Positions 29,883 to 38,624 of a DNA stretch of 64,000 nt are shown here, piece by piece; the stretch's first letter is position 1, and each line of letters begins with the position of its first letter. A program made the translations under genes and the position numbers. The DNA is from JAJYIW01 sp963781665. GTDB taxonomy: Bacteria > Chloroflexota > Anaerolineae > Anaerolineales > Anaerolineaceae. The stretch is from contig CAWAGA010000002.1 in the NCBI GenBank assembly GCA_963781665.1, positions 2,604,001 to 2,668,000 of the forward strand. The letters are read 5' to 3'. The notes under the pieces are model-generated. The model made no database searches and was not told the origin of the DNA. It was given only the letters and a program-made list of their open reading frames with translations.

Positions 29883-31247
29883 ATGGGAAATGAGAAAACC
29901 CGTGAGGATGAGCCTGTCCTTATTCAGGACGGCCACACTGCCGATCACGCCTATAGTTTATCTGAGGTACATCGCTCTATCCAGGTTCCCAAAGGTGCAT
30001 CTTTCTTCCGCACGCTTCTGGCTTTCACCGGGCCAGGCCTGCTGGTGGCAGTGGGATATATGGATCCAGGAAACTGGGCTACAGACTTGGCTGGAGGCGC
30101 ACAGTTTGGATACACCCTGCTGGTTGTAATCACAATTTCAAACATCATCGCCATCTTTTTACAGGCGCTGGCGCTCAAACTGGGCATAGTCACCGGGCGT
30201 GACCTGGCGCAGGCTTGCAGGGATCAATTCAGCAAACCGGTGGGGGTCGGCCTGTGGATCCTGGCCGAAATTGCCATCAGCGCAACCGACCTGGCGGAGG
30301 TGGTCGGGTCGGCAGTTGCCATCCAATTATTATTTGGCCTGCCGCTTCTGGTAGGGGTCTTGATTACGGCATTGGATGTGGTTTTGGTCCTATTCCTGAA
30401 CTCGAAGGGTTTCCGCTATATCGAAGCGATTGTCGGGGCGCTGATTGCCGTCATTTCGCTGTGCTTTGTGGCTGAGCTCATTTTTGCTAGGCCGGATTGG
30501 GGCGGTGTGCTACTGGGGTTCATCGTCCCGCGGGCAGAGATCATCACCAACCCGAGCATGCTATACATAGCCATTGGCATTCTGGGGGCGACGGTCATGC
30601 CTCACAACCTGTATTTACATTCGTCCATCATCCAGACCCGCAATTTTGACCTGACGCCTACCGGAAAGCGCCAGGCAATCCGTTTTGGAACCATTGACTC
30701 GACGTCCGCGCTGATGGGAGCCTTGTTCATTAACGCCGCCATCCTGATCCTTTCCGCCGCCTCCTTCCACACCACCGGTCACCAGGATGTAGCCGAGATC
30801 CAGGATGCCTACAAATTGCTTGCGCCTCTTCTGGGGACTGGATTGGCGAGCGTATTATTTGCCGTTGCGCTCCTGGCCTCAGGCCAGAACTCTACCCTGA
30901 CCGGCACACTGGCCGGCCAAATCGTGATGGAAGGATCTTTAAACATCCATGTTAAGCCATGGGTGCGGCGGCTGATTACGCGAGCGTTGGCTATCGTGCC
31001 AGCAGTGCTTGTGATCTGGATTTATGGTGAAGGCAGCGCCACCTCGCTGCTGGTCCTATCGCAGGTGATCCTGTCCATCCAACTCTCTTTTGCGGTCATC
31101 CCCCTGGTGATGTTCACCAGCGATAGGCGAAAGATGGGCGAATTCGTCAACCCCACGTGGCTAAAAGTGTTGGCCTGGCTGATTGCGTTTGTCATTGCTG
31201 TGCTGAACATCTATCTCATTATTACTACATTTTTTCCGGCCAGCTAA
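29883..31247 (+). CDS. mntH: Nramp-family divalent metal transporter (MntH-like)
   Basis: 454 residues with about 11 membrane helices. It imports Mn2+ or Fe2+ with protons. The helix 1 motif MDPGN (GYMDPGNWATDLAGG) and helix 6 motif MPH (GATVMPHNLYLHSS) supply the metal ligands (Asp, Asn, Met). A soluble 45-residue N-terminal extension precedes the first helix. AAAGGTGG upstream selects the ATG at 29883 over a GTG at 29871. It forms a manganese block with the DtxR/MntR regulator upstream and a universal stress protein downstream. No damage. Confidence 0.92.
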   Translation: MGNEKTREDEPVLIQDGHTADHAYSLSEVHRSIQVPKGASFFRTLLAFTGPGLLVAVGYMDPGNWATDLAGGAQFGYTLLVVITISNIIAIFLQALALKLGIVTGRDLAQACRDQFSKPVGVGLWILAEIAISATDLAEVVGSAVAIQLLFGLPLLVGVLITALDVVLVLFLNSKGFRYIEAIVGALIAVISLCFVAELIFARPDWGGVLLGFIVPRAEIITNPSMLYIAIGILGATVMPHNLYLHSSIIQTRNFDLTPTGKRQAIRFGTIDSTSALMGALFINAAILILSAASFHTTGHQDVAEIQDAYKLLAPLLGTGLASVLFAVALLASGQNSTLTGTLAGQIVMEGSLNIHVKPWVRRLITRALAIVPAVLVIWIYGEGSATSLLVLSQVILSIQLSFAVIPLVMFTSDRRKMGEFVNPTWLKVLAWLIAFVIAVLNIYLIITTFFPAS

Positions 31248-31388
31248 CGGCGCTATTCCACCAGGCGAGACGATAAATCGAACCAGGATGCCCTGCCCGT
31301 TATAATAGGTATAATGATTATCCGATGGGTCTATTTTAGGGCCGCGTGATCTGAAGCCAACTATTTGTCATTTATTGGGAGACTTACC

Positions 31389-32303
31389 GTGTTCAAACGT
31401 ATTTTTATACCTCTGGATGGGTCGAACCTGGCTGAAATGGTTTTACCATGCGCGCTTAATCTCGCCGAACGGCTTCAGGCGACGCTCATCCTTTTTCATG
31501 TGGTCGAAAAAGCTGCGCCCCATGCGGTACACGGTCAGCACCACCTGCAAGATGTTGCCGAAGCCAAAGACTATCTGGACCAGGTCGCCTCCCGATTATC
31601 ATCCGCAGGGGTATCGATTTCACAGGATGTGCACGAGGTTCAGGAAACAGGCGTGGCCCAAACCATCCGCGACCATTCGGAAGAGCTGCAAGCTGACTTG
31701 ATCGTCCTCTGCGCGCATGGAAACGGTGGGCTGCGGGATATGTTATTTGGAAGTATTGCCCAACAGGTGATCCGCCAGGGGACCGTTCCGGTGTTGTTTA
31801 TTCGCCCAGAAACGGTTAAAGACGCAGACAGGAAACCTATACAACAGATCCTTCTCCCATTGGATGGGTCAAAATCACACGAAGGCGCCATCCCTGTCGC
31901 GGTTTCGCTGGCTGCGAAATGTGATGCGAAGATCCGCCTGTTGACGGTGATACCTACCGCCGAGACTCTTCCGATCAAAGAAGCCATTACCGGCCGAGTC
32001 TCGCCCAGATTGACGTCGATCGCCCTGGATCAATCCATTCAACAAGCCAAGGATTACCTGCAAAAAATATCCCAGAATATTTCAGCCCAGGGAGTGCCTG
32101 TTTCAGGTATAATCTTGCGCGGCGACGTACCCACAAAACTAATGGAGGTAATCACAGCAGAGGGCAGCGATCTGGTGATCATGGCGACCCACGGTCATAG
32201 TGCTATCGATGCACATTGGGAAGGCAGTCTGACGCCCAGATTTCTGCCAAAAACATCTGTGCCTGTGATCCTTGTGCGGGGGACCGAAGATAACAGTGAA
32301 TAA
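31389..32303 (+). CDS. Universal stress protein, two UspA domains
   Basis: 304 residues made of two UspA domains. Each begins with the strand I(L)(I/L)PLDGS (FKRIFIPLDGSNLAEMVLP and QQILLPLDGSKSHEGAIPV). Nucleotide-binding ends are present: LIVLCAHGNGGLRDMLFGSI in the first (G-2x-G-9x-G-like) and VIMATHGHSAIDAHWEGSL, a weaker version, in the second. Start is a GTG at 31389 with GGGAGA six bases before it, better than a TTG at 31365. It lies 141 bases after the Nramp gene. Usp proteins downstream of metal transporters are common; a specific role cannot be read. Confidence 0.88.
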   Translation: MFKRIFIPLDGSNLAEMVLPCALNLAERLQATLILFHVVEKAAPHAVHGQHHLQDVAEAKDYLDQVASRLSSAGVSISQDVHEVQETGVAQTIRDHSEELQADLIVLCAHGNGGLRDMLFGSIAQQVIRQGTVPVLFIRPETVKDADRKPIQQILLPLDGSKSHEGAIPVAVSLAAKCDAKIRLLTVIPTAETLPIKEAITGRVSPRLTSIALDQSIQQAKDYLQKISQNISAQGVPVSGIILRGDVPTKLMEVITAEGSDLVIMATHGHSAIDAHWEGSLTPRFLPKTSVPVILVRGTEDNSE

Positions 32304-32346
32304 CATTTTGAATAACGTCAATTAGTCCATAAGGTACCCAGCTGCA

Positions 32347-32935
32347 GTGCTCCAAGGTATCCAAATCGAGATCGTAACCTTGATCTACATGACCCTGGAG
32401 GAGATCCTCTCGATCGGAGCGGGTATTCTGGCCCACAGCGCCCTTATGGCGGCCTTTGGGGTGGATTTAATCACGAACTACTTTCAGGCGTATTCCTGCT
32501 TTGGAGACTACGGGTCAAAGCTGGCAATAGCGACCTGGAAAAAAGATTGAAAGAGCCGAGAGAAGCGCTGCCGGGCTACGGTGATAATACTCAGTCTCCT
32601 ACGCGTTTATATTCTTTTTCCTCAAACTATGGCCTGGTTGTCCACGCCCAATCCGAAAACTCCCCTGTCGGGATTGGGGTTTCCTTGGCAGCAGTCGTTT
32701 TGATGCAATACCTGGCCAGGCGGAAAAGGAGAATTGCCCGAGGTTAGAAAGCCTGGCTCTGGCCGACGATTTAACTGCTTCCATTACGTGCACTTAAATG
32801 GCCGGTACCGTTTTGATTGGGTTGGCGTTTAATACACTTTTCCATTGGTGGTGGGTTCAAAATGTCGCGGCAGTGGTATTTTTCTTTTGGCTTGGAAGTG
32901 AAACCTTGGAAGCATTCGAGAAAGCCAGGGAATAA
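32347..32935 (+). pseudogene. Cation-efflux (CDF-like) transporter pseudogene
   Basis: Pieces in successive frames read SIGAGILAHSALMAAFGVDL (CDF helix with the conserved FG.D), SPVGIGVSLAAVVLMQYLAR and RRKRRIARG, and finally MAGTVLIGLAFNTLFHWWWV and FFFWLGSETLEAFEKARE. The order matches the short cation-transporter family related to CzcD. Several frameshifts and stops make it non-functional. It lies after the Mn transporter block and is cut off near 32940, shortly before IS copy C. Confidence 0.65.
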
Positions 32936-32982
32936 CAACCCCTTGATCTGGAAGTAAGTAATCACCTTACAAGCTCAAAACT

Positions 32983-33441
32983 CGGCGGAGCGTGCATTCT
33001 GCCGTTACGACATCCCCGTCCGACGATTGGACGGCACAGCAGCTGCGCGAAGCAACACCCTGGGGTCAGGGTCCGAAGTATCTCCTTCACGATCGTGACA
33101 GCAAATATGCTTCGGACTTTTCGGCTGTGGCTAAGGTCAGGCATCCAAGAACTGAGAACGCCCGAGCGGCACCACGTGTGAATTGTATTTGCGAAAGGTA
33201 TATGGGCAGCCTACGAAGAGAATGCCTGGACCATTTACTCGTCTTTAATCGCAGGCAATTGACGCGAGTGGTGAAGGAATATGACAATTACTTCAATCAA
33301 GAACGGCCTCATCAGGGTATAGTTCAACGGATTCCCGAATTCTACGACCGACCTGCGTCTAGCCCAACAGGAAATATCTCATCCAAGGCTTTCCTTGGCG
33401 GACTGCATCACAGTTATTTCCATTTACCTGATTTACATTAA
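32983..33441 (+). pseudogene. Integrase-core transposase fragment, copy C
   Basis: The C-terminal third of the same transposase type as copies A and B: SPSDDWTAQQLREATPWGQG, then HDRDSKYASDF (second aspartate region), VNCICERYMGSLRRECLDHL (catalytic Glu) and QERPHQGIVQRIP. The 5' two thirds are missing. Downstream at 33551-33681 it shares a 130-base sequence with the region after copy A. Confidence 0.8.
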
Positions 33442-33550
33442 TTCGCACCGGTATCCGATCATTACCTGTATACCGCTTCCAGCCGAGAAATGCAGTTAAT
33501 TAAACTCGCCTGGTCACTTTCTGGGATGCCAACTAGTTTACGCAATCAGT

Positions 33551-33681
33551 TCCCTTTGACAGAATTAATCCTTAACTGGCATTACTCAGACCAGAATATA
33601 TCCAAACCATATTGGAATCTACTCCAGTCACGCAATAATGACCTGCGGATATAAAAAGTAGCCAGGACAGGTGATTGTCCT
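33551..33681. repeat. Dispersed repeat shared with 24822-24950
   Basis: Second copy of the roughly 130-base repeat (CCCTTTGACAGAATTAATC ... AAAAGTAGCCAGGACAG), again just after an IS transposase fragment. It ends near the 3' end of the DUF5320 gene at 33698. See the other copy for detail. Confidence 0.6.
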
Positions 33682-33697
33682 CTATTTTCTGAGCGAG

Positions 33698-33967
33698 TTA
33701 TTCCTCAGGTTTATTGAGATTTTCTAACTGTTTGTCCACAGCCTCAATCTGAGTCTTCAGCCAGTTTTTTCGTTCTTCCAGATATGTCTTCTCTTCAACC
33801 GCAGATACTAAAGGGGTTGAACGCTGACCAAAGCCGCCGCCCCGTCGAAAACCTCTCCCCATCCCCCAACCACCACCTCGTTGGTGAGCGAAACCGCCTC
33901 CACAAGGGCCCATTCCTCTTCCGATTGGACCAGTTCCAAAAGGTCCGGTTTTATCCATTCCAGGCAT
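33698..33967 (-). CDS. DUF5320 family small Gly-rich protein
   Basis: 89 residues: N-terminal DKTGPFGTGPIGRGMGPCGG, a Gly/Arg/Phe-rich middle (GMGRGFRRGGGFGQR) and a C-terminal coiled-coil (YLEERKNWLKTQIEAVDKQL). This is the DUF5320 pattern, found in anaerobes beside NifX-like proteins and MinD-type ATPases. Function unknown. A relative lies at 46440. It is the last gene of the minus-strand set headed by the PadR regulator. Confidence 0.85.
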   Translation of the reverse strand: MPGMDKTGPFGTGPIGRGMGPCGGGFAHQRGGGWGMGRGFRRGGGFGQRSTPLVSAVEEKTYLEERKNWLKTQIEAVDKQLENLNKPEE

Positions 33968-34006
33968 ATTAAAATCTCCTTTTTATAGTTCGAAAATTAT
34001 CTTCGA

Positions 34007-34204
34007 TTACCACGGTTGGCGCGTCGGCGCCCAAATAGGCGACCAAATGTGAGATCGCACACTCGTCCACCCCAGCCAAACGGTCGGTTCGGTCCAGGAT
34101 TTCGGGATATGAGTGACGTTCACCTTGGGTGAAACGCAACTCCCCATTCCTCGACCGGTGCGGGTGCCCTGGCCCAAAGGCCCGGTACCATCTCTTGCAG
34201 GCAT
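34007..34204 (-). CDS. DUF5320-like N-terminus with unrelated tail
   Basis: 65 residues starting ARDGTGPLGQGTRTGRGMGS, the same opening as DUF5320 proteins, but then SPKVNVTHIPKSWTEPTVWL, which does not fit the family and lacks the coiled-coil end. Either a short diverged paralogue or a frameshifted gene. It lies between PadR and the DUF5320 gene in the same direction; GGAG precedes the ATG. Confidence 0.5.
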   Translation of the reverse strand: MPARDGTGPLGQGTRTGRGMGSCVSPKVNVTHIPKSWTEPTVWLGWTSVRSHIWSPIWAPTRQPW

Positions 34205-34219
34205 GATTAGCTCCTTTCT

Positions 34220-34600
34220 TTATTTGTCGACTCGATTCAATAACTCCCCGATTAATCCCTGGGTTTTTTCCAATTCATGCCGCCAGTTCTGCAATGCTTC
34301 TTCACCTTGAACCGTCAAACGATAGGTTCTTCTGGGTGGGCCTTGAGTCTGGTCGGTCTCCCAATCCGATTGGATCCATTCCAACCCTTCCATCTCGCGT
34401 AAGGTCCGATAAACTACGCTGGGATGGATCGTGGTTATCCCCAGCAATTCTAAATCGGTCAGCAGGGTATAACCGTGTCGTGGTTGCTCTTTGAGTAAGA
34501 TGAGCAGTGCTGGTTCGAGCATGGATATCGTGAGCGGAGAATGCCGATCCTCGTGATGTGGACCACCTCCCATTGCCCAACCTCTTCGATGTCTTGGCAT
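34220..34600 (-). CDS. PadR-family transcriptional regulator
   Basis: About 126 residues. The PadR winged helix is clear: LEPALLILLKEQPRHGYTLL, then SVVYRTLREMEGLEWIQSDW and GPPRRTYRLTVQGEEALQNW, with a short C-terminal helix. The N-terminus is extended by a His/Arg/Gly-rich segment (PRHRRGWAMGGGPHHEDRHS) that could bind metal; that is inference. GGAGG eight bases upstream selects the ATG at 34600 rather than that at 34615. A 34-bp palindrome upstream (34624-34657) is a likely operator for autoregulation. Two DUF5320-type genes follow. Confidence 0.88.
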   Translation of the reverse strand: MPRHRRGWAMGGGPHHEDRHSPLTISMLEPALLILLKEQPRHGYTLLTDLELLGITTIHPSVVYRTLREMEGLEWIQSDWETDQTQGPPRRTYRLTVQGEEALQNWRHELEKTQGLIGELLNRVDK

Positions 34601-34623
34601 AGTGTTTACCTCCATTTATTTTT

Positions 34624-34657
34624 ACAATAATAGGATAGTATACTATTCTATTATTGT
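34624..34657. promoter_or_regulatory. 34-bp palindrome, likely PadR operator
   Basis: Arms ACAATAATAGGATAGTA and TACTATTCTATTATTGT are reverse complements except for one pair. The centre is 24-41 bases from the PadR start region, and the core ATAGTATACTAT resembles PadR-type sites. It lies between the divergent PadR and hydroxylase genes and could act on both. Confidence 0.7.
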
Positions 34658-34738
34658 CAATAGTTAATTATAGAATATTCTCTATTCGTGGGAATAAAAG
34701 TTCTTGGCGACTTATATCATTATGATGGTACGAAATTC

Positions 34739-34766
34739 TTGTTCTGGGACTGATACGTACTATAAT
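34739..34766 (+). promoter_or_regulatory. Sigma70-type promoter before the hydroxylase operon
   Basis: TTGTTC (34739-34744), 16 bases, then TATAAT (34761-34766). It is followed 69 bases later by the first hydroxylase gene. The -10 region lies inside GTACTATAATATTAGTA, nearly the same as in the promoter at 45130. Confidence 0.6.
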
Positions 34767-34834
34767 ATTAGTAATGGTATTACAGACAGGGCGTTGTGAA
34801 AATCAAAATCCTTACAAACAAAGGCAAGAAATAA

Positions 34835-35716
34835 ATGAAACCAGCTAAGTTTGATTATTATGCTCCCGCCAGTGTTGACGAAGCACTTGACAAACTGGCA
34901 GAACTTGGCTACAACGGCAAAATACTTGCGGGCGGTCAAAGTCTGATCGCCGCCATGAATTTCCGTTTGGCCACGCCGGCTGCGTTGGTGGACCTCAACA
35001 ACATCCCTGAACTCGCTTACATCAAACCCACTCCAGATGGTGGTCTCGCCATCGGTACTATGACCCGAGTGTATAAAGTTGAGCGTGATCCAGAGGTCGC
35101 CATACGTTTTCCCTTGCTTCCCGAAGTGACGAAATTTATTGCTCATGGCGCAATTCGAAGACGTGGCACCTTCGGCGGAGCAATTGCACACGCTGATCCT
35201 GCTGGACAGCTTCCGAGTATTGCCGTTGCGATGGATGCGAACATTCTAATTCGCGGAAAAGGCAAAGAACGCAGGGTAAAAGCCACTGATCTGATCACAG
35301 GACCCTTCATGACCGTGATAGAACCCGATGAGATGCTAGCAGAGGTAATTCTCTCAGCCAACCCGGCCCGCACCGGCAGCAGCTATCAACAAGTATCCCG
35401 CCAAAACGGTGGTTACGCTCAAGCAGCCGTCGCCTCTGTGGTAACTTTGGATGAGCGCAATCGCTGCAAGGCGGTGCGTTTGGTATTGATGAGTGTAGGT
35501 GAAACTCCAATCCTTTCGCGCAAAGCAAGCCACATCCTGGTTGGGCATGAACCTACTGTGGAAGCGCTAAAAGCAGTTGCTGAAGCTGCGGCTGCATCCG
35601 AAATTGACCCGGCGACTGACCTGCACGCAACCGCAAATTATCGCCGCAACCTTATCCGTGTGTTAGCGGCGCGTTCGCTCGCCGTAGCCGTCAGCCGCGC
35701 CCTAAAAGGAAATTGA
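34835..35716 (+). CDS. Molybdenum hydroxylase FAD subunit (CoxM/XdhB-like)
   Basis: 293 residues. It passes electrons from the iron-sulfur subunit to FAD. FAD-binding motifs of the family are present: AGGQSLIAAMNFRLATPAAL (AGGxS) and GAIRRRGTFGGAIAHADPAG (the second, TxGG-like loop), and a C-terminal CO_deh_flav_C domain follows (SSYQQVSRQNGGYAQAAVAS). Start is the ATG at 34835 after an AAGGCAAGAAATAA leader. It is the first gene of a three-gene operon (M-S-L order), one base before the small subunit. Substrate not known; see the large subunit. Confidence 0.92.
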   Translation: MKPAKFDYYAPASVDEALDKLAELGYNGKILAGGQSLIAAMNFRLATPAALVDLNNIPELAYIKPTPDGGLAIGTMTRVYKVERDPEVAIRFPLLPEVTKFIAHGAIRRRGTFGGAIAHADPAGQLPSIAVAMDANILIRGKGKERRVKATDLITGPFMTVIEPDEMLAEVILSANPARTGSSYQQVSRQNGGYAQAAVASVVTLDERNRCKAVRLVLMSVGETPILSRKASHILVGHEPTVEALKAVAEAAAASEIDPATDLHATANYRRNLIRVLAARSLAVAVSRALKGN

Positions 35717-35717
35717 C

Positions 35718-36206
35718 ATGACTGAACTATCGCCTGTTACCCTCACTGTTAACGGACAGATCTATACGCGCCAGGTTGAAGCCAGATTACTTTTAAGTGA
35801 TTTCTTGCGACACGATCTTGGCCTCATGGGAACGCATGTGGGCTGTGAACATGGCATTTGTGGTGCGTGCACCGTTTTATTTGACGGAGAACCTGTGCGT
35901 TCTTGCCTGATCTTTGCAGTTCAAGCCTCAGGTCACGAAATTCGAACTGTAGAATCTTTGGGTACTCCCGAAAACTTGCATCCACTTCAGGAAGCTTTCC
36001 ACGAAAAACATGCCCTGCAATGTGGATTCTGTACACCCGGGTTCCTGATGACCCTCGTTCCTTTCCTTGAAGAAAATCCCCATCCAACGGATGACGAAAT
36101 TCGTGATGCCATTGATGGGAACATCTGTCGCTGTACTGGATACGAGAAAATCGTTGAAGCCGTTCAGGCTGCATCAGATAAGATGTCTCAAAACACGATG
36201 AAGTGA
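35718..36206 (+). CDS. Molybdenum hydroxylase 2Fe-2S subunit (CoxS-like)
   Basis: 162 residues. The N-terminal plant-type ferredoxin domain has the C-x4-C-x2-C set in CEHGICGACTVLFDG and a later Cys in VRSCLIFA. The C-terminal helical domain has CGFCTPGF and CRCTGYEKI for the second cluster. Both 2Fe-2S clusters therefore have full ligand sets. One base separates it from the FAD subunit gene and nine from the large subunit. Typical length and intact. Confidence 0.94.
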   Translation: MTELSPVTLTVNGQIYTRQVEARLLLSDFLRHDLGLMGTHVGCEHGICGACTVLFDGEPVRSCLIFAVQASGHEIRTVESLGTPENLHPLQEAFHEKHALQCGFCTPGFLMTLVPFLEENPHPTDDEIRDAIDGNICRCTGYEKIVEAVQAASDKMSQNTMK

Positions 36207-36215
36207 GGTGACACA

Positions 36216-38561
36216 GTGACTGGAAAATATTTTGGCCAACCGATTACACGTCTCGAGGATAAATTTTTGCTGACCGGCAAATCCAAATTTATCGACGACC
36301 TTGAACTTCCAGGGATGCTGCATGCAGCATTTTTACGCAGTGACTACGCTCATGCCAAGATCCTAAAAATTGATGTGACTGAAGCGCGCAAACATCCAGG
36401 CGTGATTGCAGTCTACACAGCGGAGGATTTTGGCGATTACTGGAAACCCGGTCCGCTCCAGGTTCCCCCTCCGTCAGCCATTACTGGTTCGCTGTTCAAT
36501 GAGCGAACCCTGGTGCCGATCGCAAAAGGGAAAATCCGCTTTTCTGGTGAACCGCTGGCTGTTGTAATTGCTGAATCAAGATATATCGCTGAAGACGCGT
36601 GTGATGACATCATTGTGGATGCGGACCCTCTTCCTGCAGCGATTGATCTCGAAAAAGCATGGGAAGATACTTCCGTTCTCGTCCATGATGATTTACCTTC
36701 GAATATGGCGGCACTGGTTAAACAAGAATTGGGGAATTACGAAGAAGCCCGGAAACAAGCCGATGTGGTCATTAAGCGAAGATTTCTGGTTGAGCATAAC
36801 GCCGGGGCAGCCATGGAAAACCGCGGTTTTGTGGTGGATTGGGATGATCGCACACGCCAAATGACGGCCTGGGCAACCACGCAAGCCCCCTTGCCGCTGC
36901 GCGGTTCCATTGCACGAAATATGGGATTGTTTGAAAACCAGGTGCGTGTGATTACTCCATTTATTGGTGGAGCATTTGGCCCCAAAGTAATGAGCTCCCA
37001 GGCAGATGATGTGCTGCTGCCCTGGATCTCGATGAAACTCAACCGTCCAATCAAGTGGATTGAGGACCGGCGCGAGAATTTCCTCGCAACCACCTCTGAG
37101 CGTGACCAGGTCCATTACTGCGAGCTTGCGCTTAAGAAAGATGGAACAATTTTAGGCTTTAAGGACATCTTCTATCACAACACCGGCGCATATGATCCCT
37201 ATGGGATGACCGTCCCGCTGAATACCCAAACGCACACTGTAAGCAATTACCGGGTTCCCAATTTCTACACCGAAATTCGCATGGTCTTTACCAATGAGAT
37301 GGTGGTGACTCCAGTGCGCGGTGCCGGCAGATCTGAAGGTGTGTTCGTGATGGAACGCATGATGGATGCTGCTGCTAGAGAATTAAAGATGGATCCAGTT
37401 GAGATCCGCAAACGGAACCTCTTAAAACCTGAGGAATTCCCGTTGGAAACCGGCATCATTGGGCAAGATTTTGTGGAAGGCGTTCTCGACAGCGGAAATT
37501 ATCTCGGCAACCTTGAAAAATGTCTGGAAATGGTCGAATATGACAAATTCCGCAAAGAGATCCAACCCAGGCTCCGTGCTGAAGGCAAACATGTAGGTAT
37601 TGGTGTCGTTACTTTTACAGAGGGAACTGCAGTAGGACCCTACGAAGGGGCCCGCGTCACAATTGGAACCAATGGAAAAGTCAGCCTGGCAACTGGGGTA
37701 AGCACACAAGGGCAAGGTCATTTTACAACGTATGCCCAAATTGTGGCTGAGCAGCTCCATGTCAAGATTGAGGATGTAAATGTCATCACAGGCGATACGG
37801 ATCACTTCCGATGGGGAGCTGGAACATTTGCCAGCCGGGGTGCAACCCTGGTTGGAACAGCAACATATAACGCCTGCCTCAAGGTGCGCGAGAAAATTCT
37901 TACCACCGCAAGCAAGGTATTAGGCGTCCCTGCTGACCAGCTTGAGCTCTGTGATGGAAGCGTTTATGTCAAAGGGCAGCCAGAGAAATCAATCTCTTTT
38001 GCTGAATTGGCCTTTAAAGCTAATCCAACGCGAGGAACAATTGAACCGGGTGTTGAACCTGGATTGGAAGCTACCGCATATTATGGTCCTCCGCATGGAG
38101 CTACTGGATCAGGTGCCTGTGCAATTATCCTGGAGGTTGATCCAGATACTTTGAAGACAAAATTCAAACGTTTTATATTTGTACACGATTGTGGAACCGT
38201 GATTAACCCATTGTTGCTTGAAGGTCAGGTTCAGGGAGGCATCTCCATGGGAATTGGCAACGCCTACTACGAAAAGATCGTTTACGATAACACTGGTCAG
38301 TTACTTACAGCTTCATTCATGGACTATCTCATGCCACAAGCCACAGACATGCCCCAAAAGATGGAATTGGGTCACTTACACACTCCCAGCCCACTAAACC
38401 CGTTGGGCATCAAAGGAGTTGGTGAATTTGGTGTACTGCCTGTTCCTCCTGCATTTGCACAGGCCATTGAAGATGCTTTTCCTGAACTTTCAATGGAGAT
38501 ACTGGAATCCAACCTCAGTCCAAGCTTGATCTATGAATATATACAGAAATCCAAAAAATAG
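36216..38561 (+). CDS. Molybdenum hydroxylase large (Mo-cofactor) subunit
   Basis: 781 residues from a GTG at 36216, with GAGGTG seven bases upstream. Xanthine dehydrogenase/CO dehydrogenase family. Seen are the N-terminal LEDKFLLTGKSKFIDDLELP, GAAMENRGFVVDW, the Mo-pterin contact FIGGAFGPKV, PVRGAGRSEG (about residues 366-375), GQGHFTTYAQIVAEQL and the final LGIKGVGEFGVLP with the catalytic Glu (GVGE). The active-site loop reads RGAGR like form II enzymes and not the AYxCSFR of true aerobic CO dehydrogenases, so CO oxidation is unlikely. A purine, aldehyde or aromatic hydroxylase is possible. Regulator and NifX-like genes follow. Confidence 0.92.
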   Translation: MTGKYFGQPITRLEDKFLLTGKSKFIDDLELPGMLHAAFLRSDYAHAKILKIDVTEARKHPGVIAVYTAEDFGDYWKPGPLQVPPPSAITGSLFNERTLVPIAKGKIRFSGEPLAVVIAESRYIAEDACDDIIVDADPLPAAIDLEKAWEDTSVLVHDDLPSNMAALVKQELGNYEEARKQADVVIKRRFLVEHNAGAAMENRGFVVDWDDRTRQMTAWATTQAPLPLRGSIARNMGLFENQVRVITPFIGGAFGPKVMSSQADDVLLPWISMKLNRPIKWIEDRRENFLATTSERDQVHYCELALKKDGTILGFKDIFYHNTGAYDPYGMTVPLNTQTHTVSNYRVPNFYTEIRMVFTNEMVVTPVRGAGRSEGVFVMERMMDAAARELKMDPVEIRKRNLLKPEEFPLETGIIGQDFVEGVLDSGNYLGNLEKCLEMVEYDKFRKEIQPRLRAEGKHVGIGVVTFTEGTAVGPYEGARVTIGTNGKVSLATGVSTQGQGHFTTYAQIVAEQLHVKIEDVNVITGDTDHFRWGAGTFASRGATLVGTATYNACLKVREKILTTASKVLGVPADQLELCDGSVYVKGQPEKSISFAELAFKANPTRGTIEPGVEPGLEATAYYGPPHGATGSGACAIILEVDPDTLKTKFKRFIFVHDCGTVINPLLLEGQVQGGISMGIGNAYYEKIVYDNTGQLLTASFMDYLMPQATDMPQKMELGHLHTPSPLNPLGIKGVGEFGVLPVPPAFAQAIEDAFPELSMEILESNLSPSLIYEYIQKSKK

Positions 38562-38624
38562 TTGTTCCAGAACAGCTAATGCCTTCTACTCCAATCAAAC
38601 TTGTCGTGGAGGAAGCGTCTGAAA

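Noticed and set aside
34835..38561. Aerobic CO dehydrogenase
   Set aside because: Subunit order fits, but the large subunit lacks the AYxCSFR loop.
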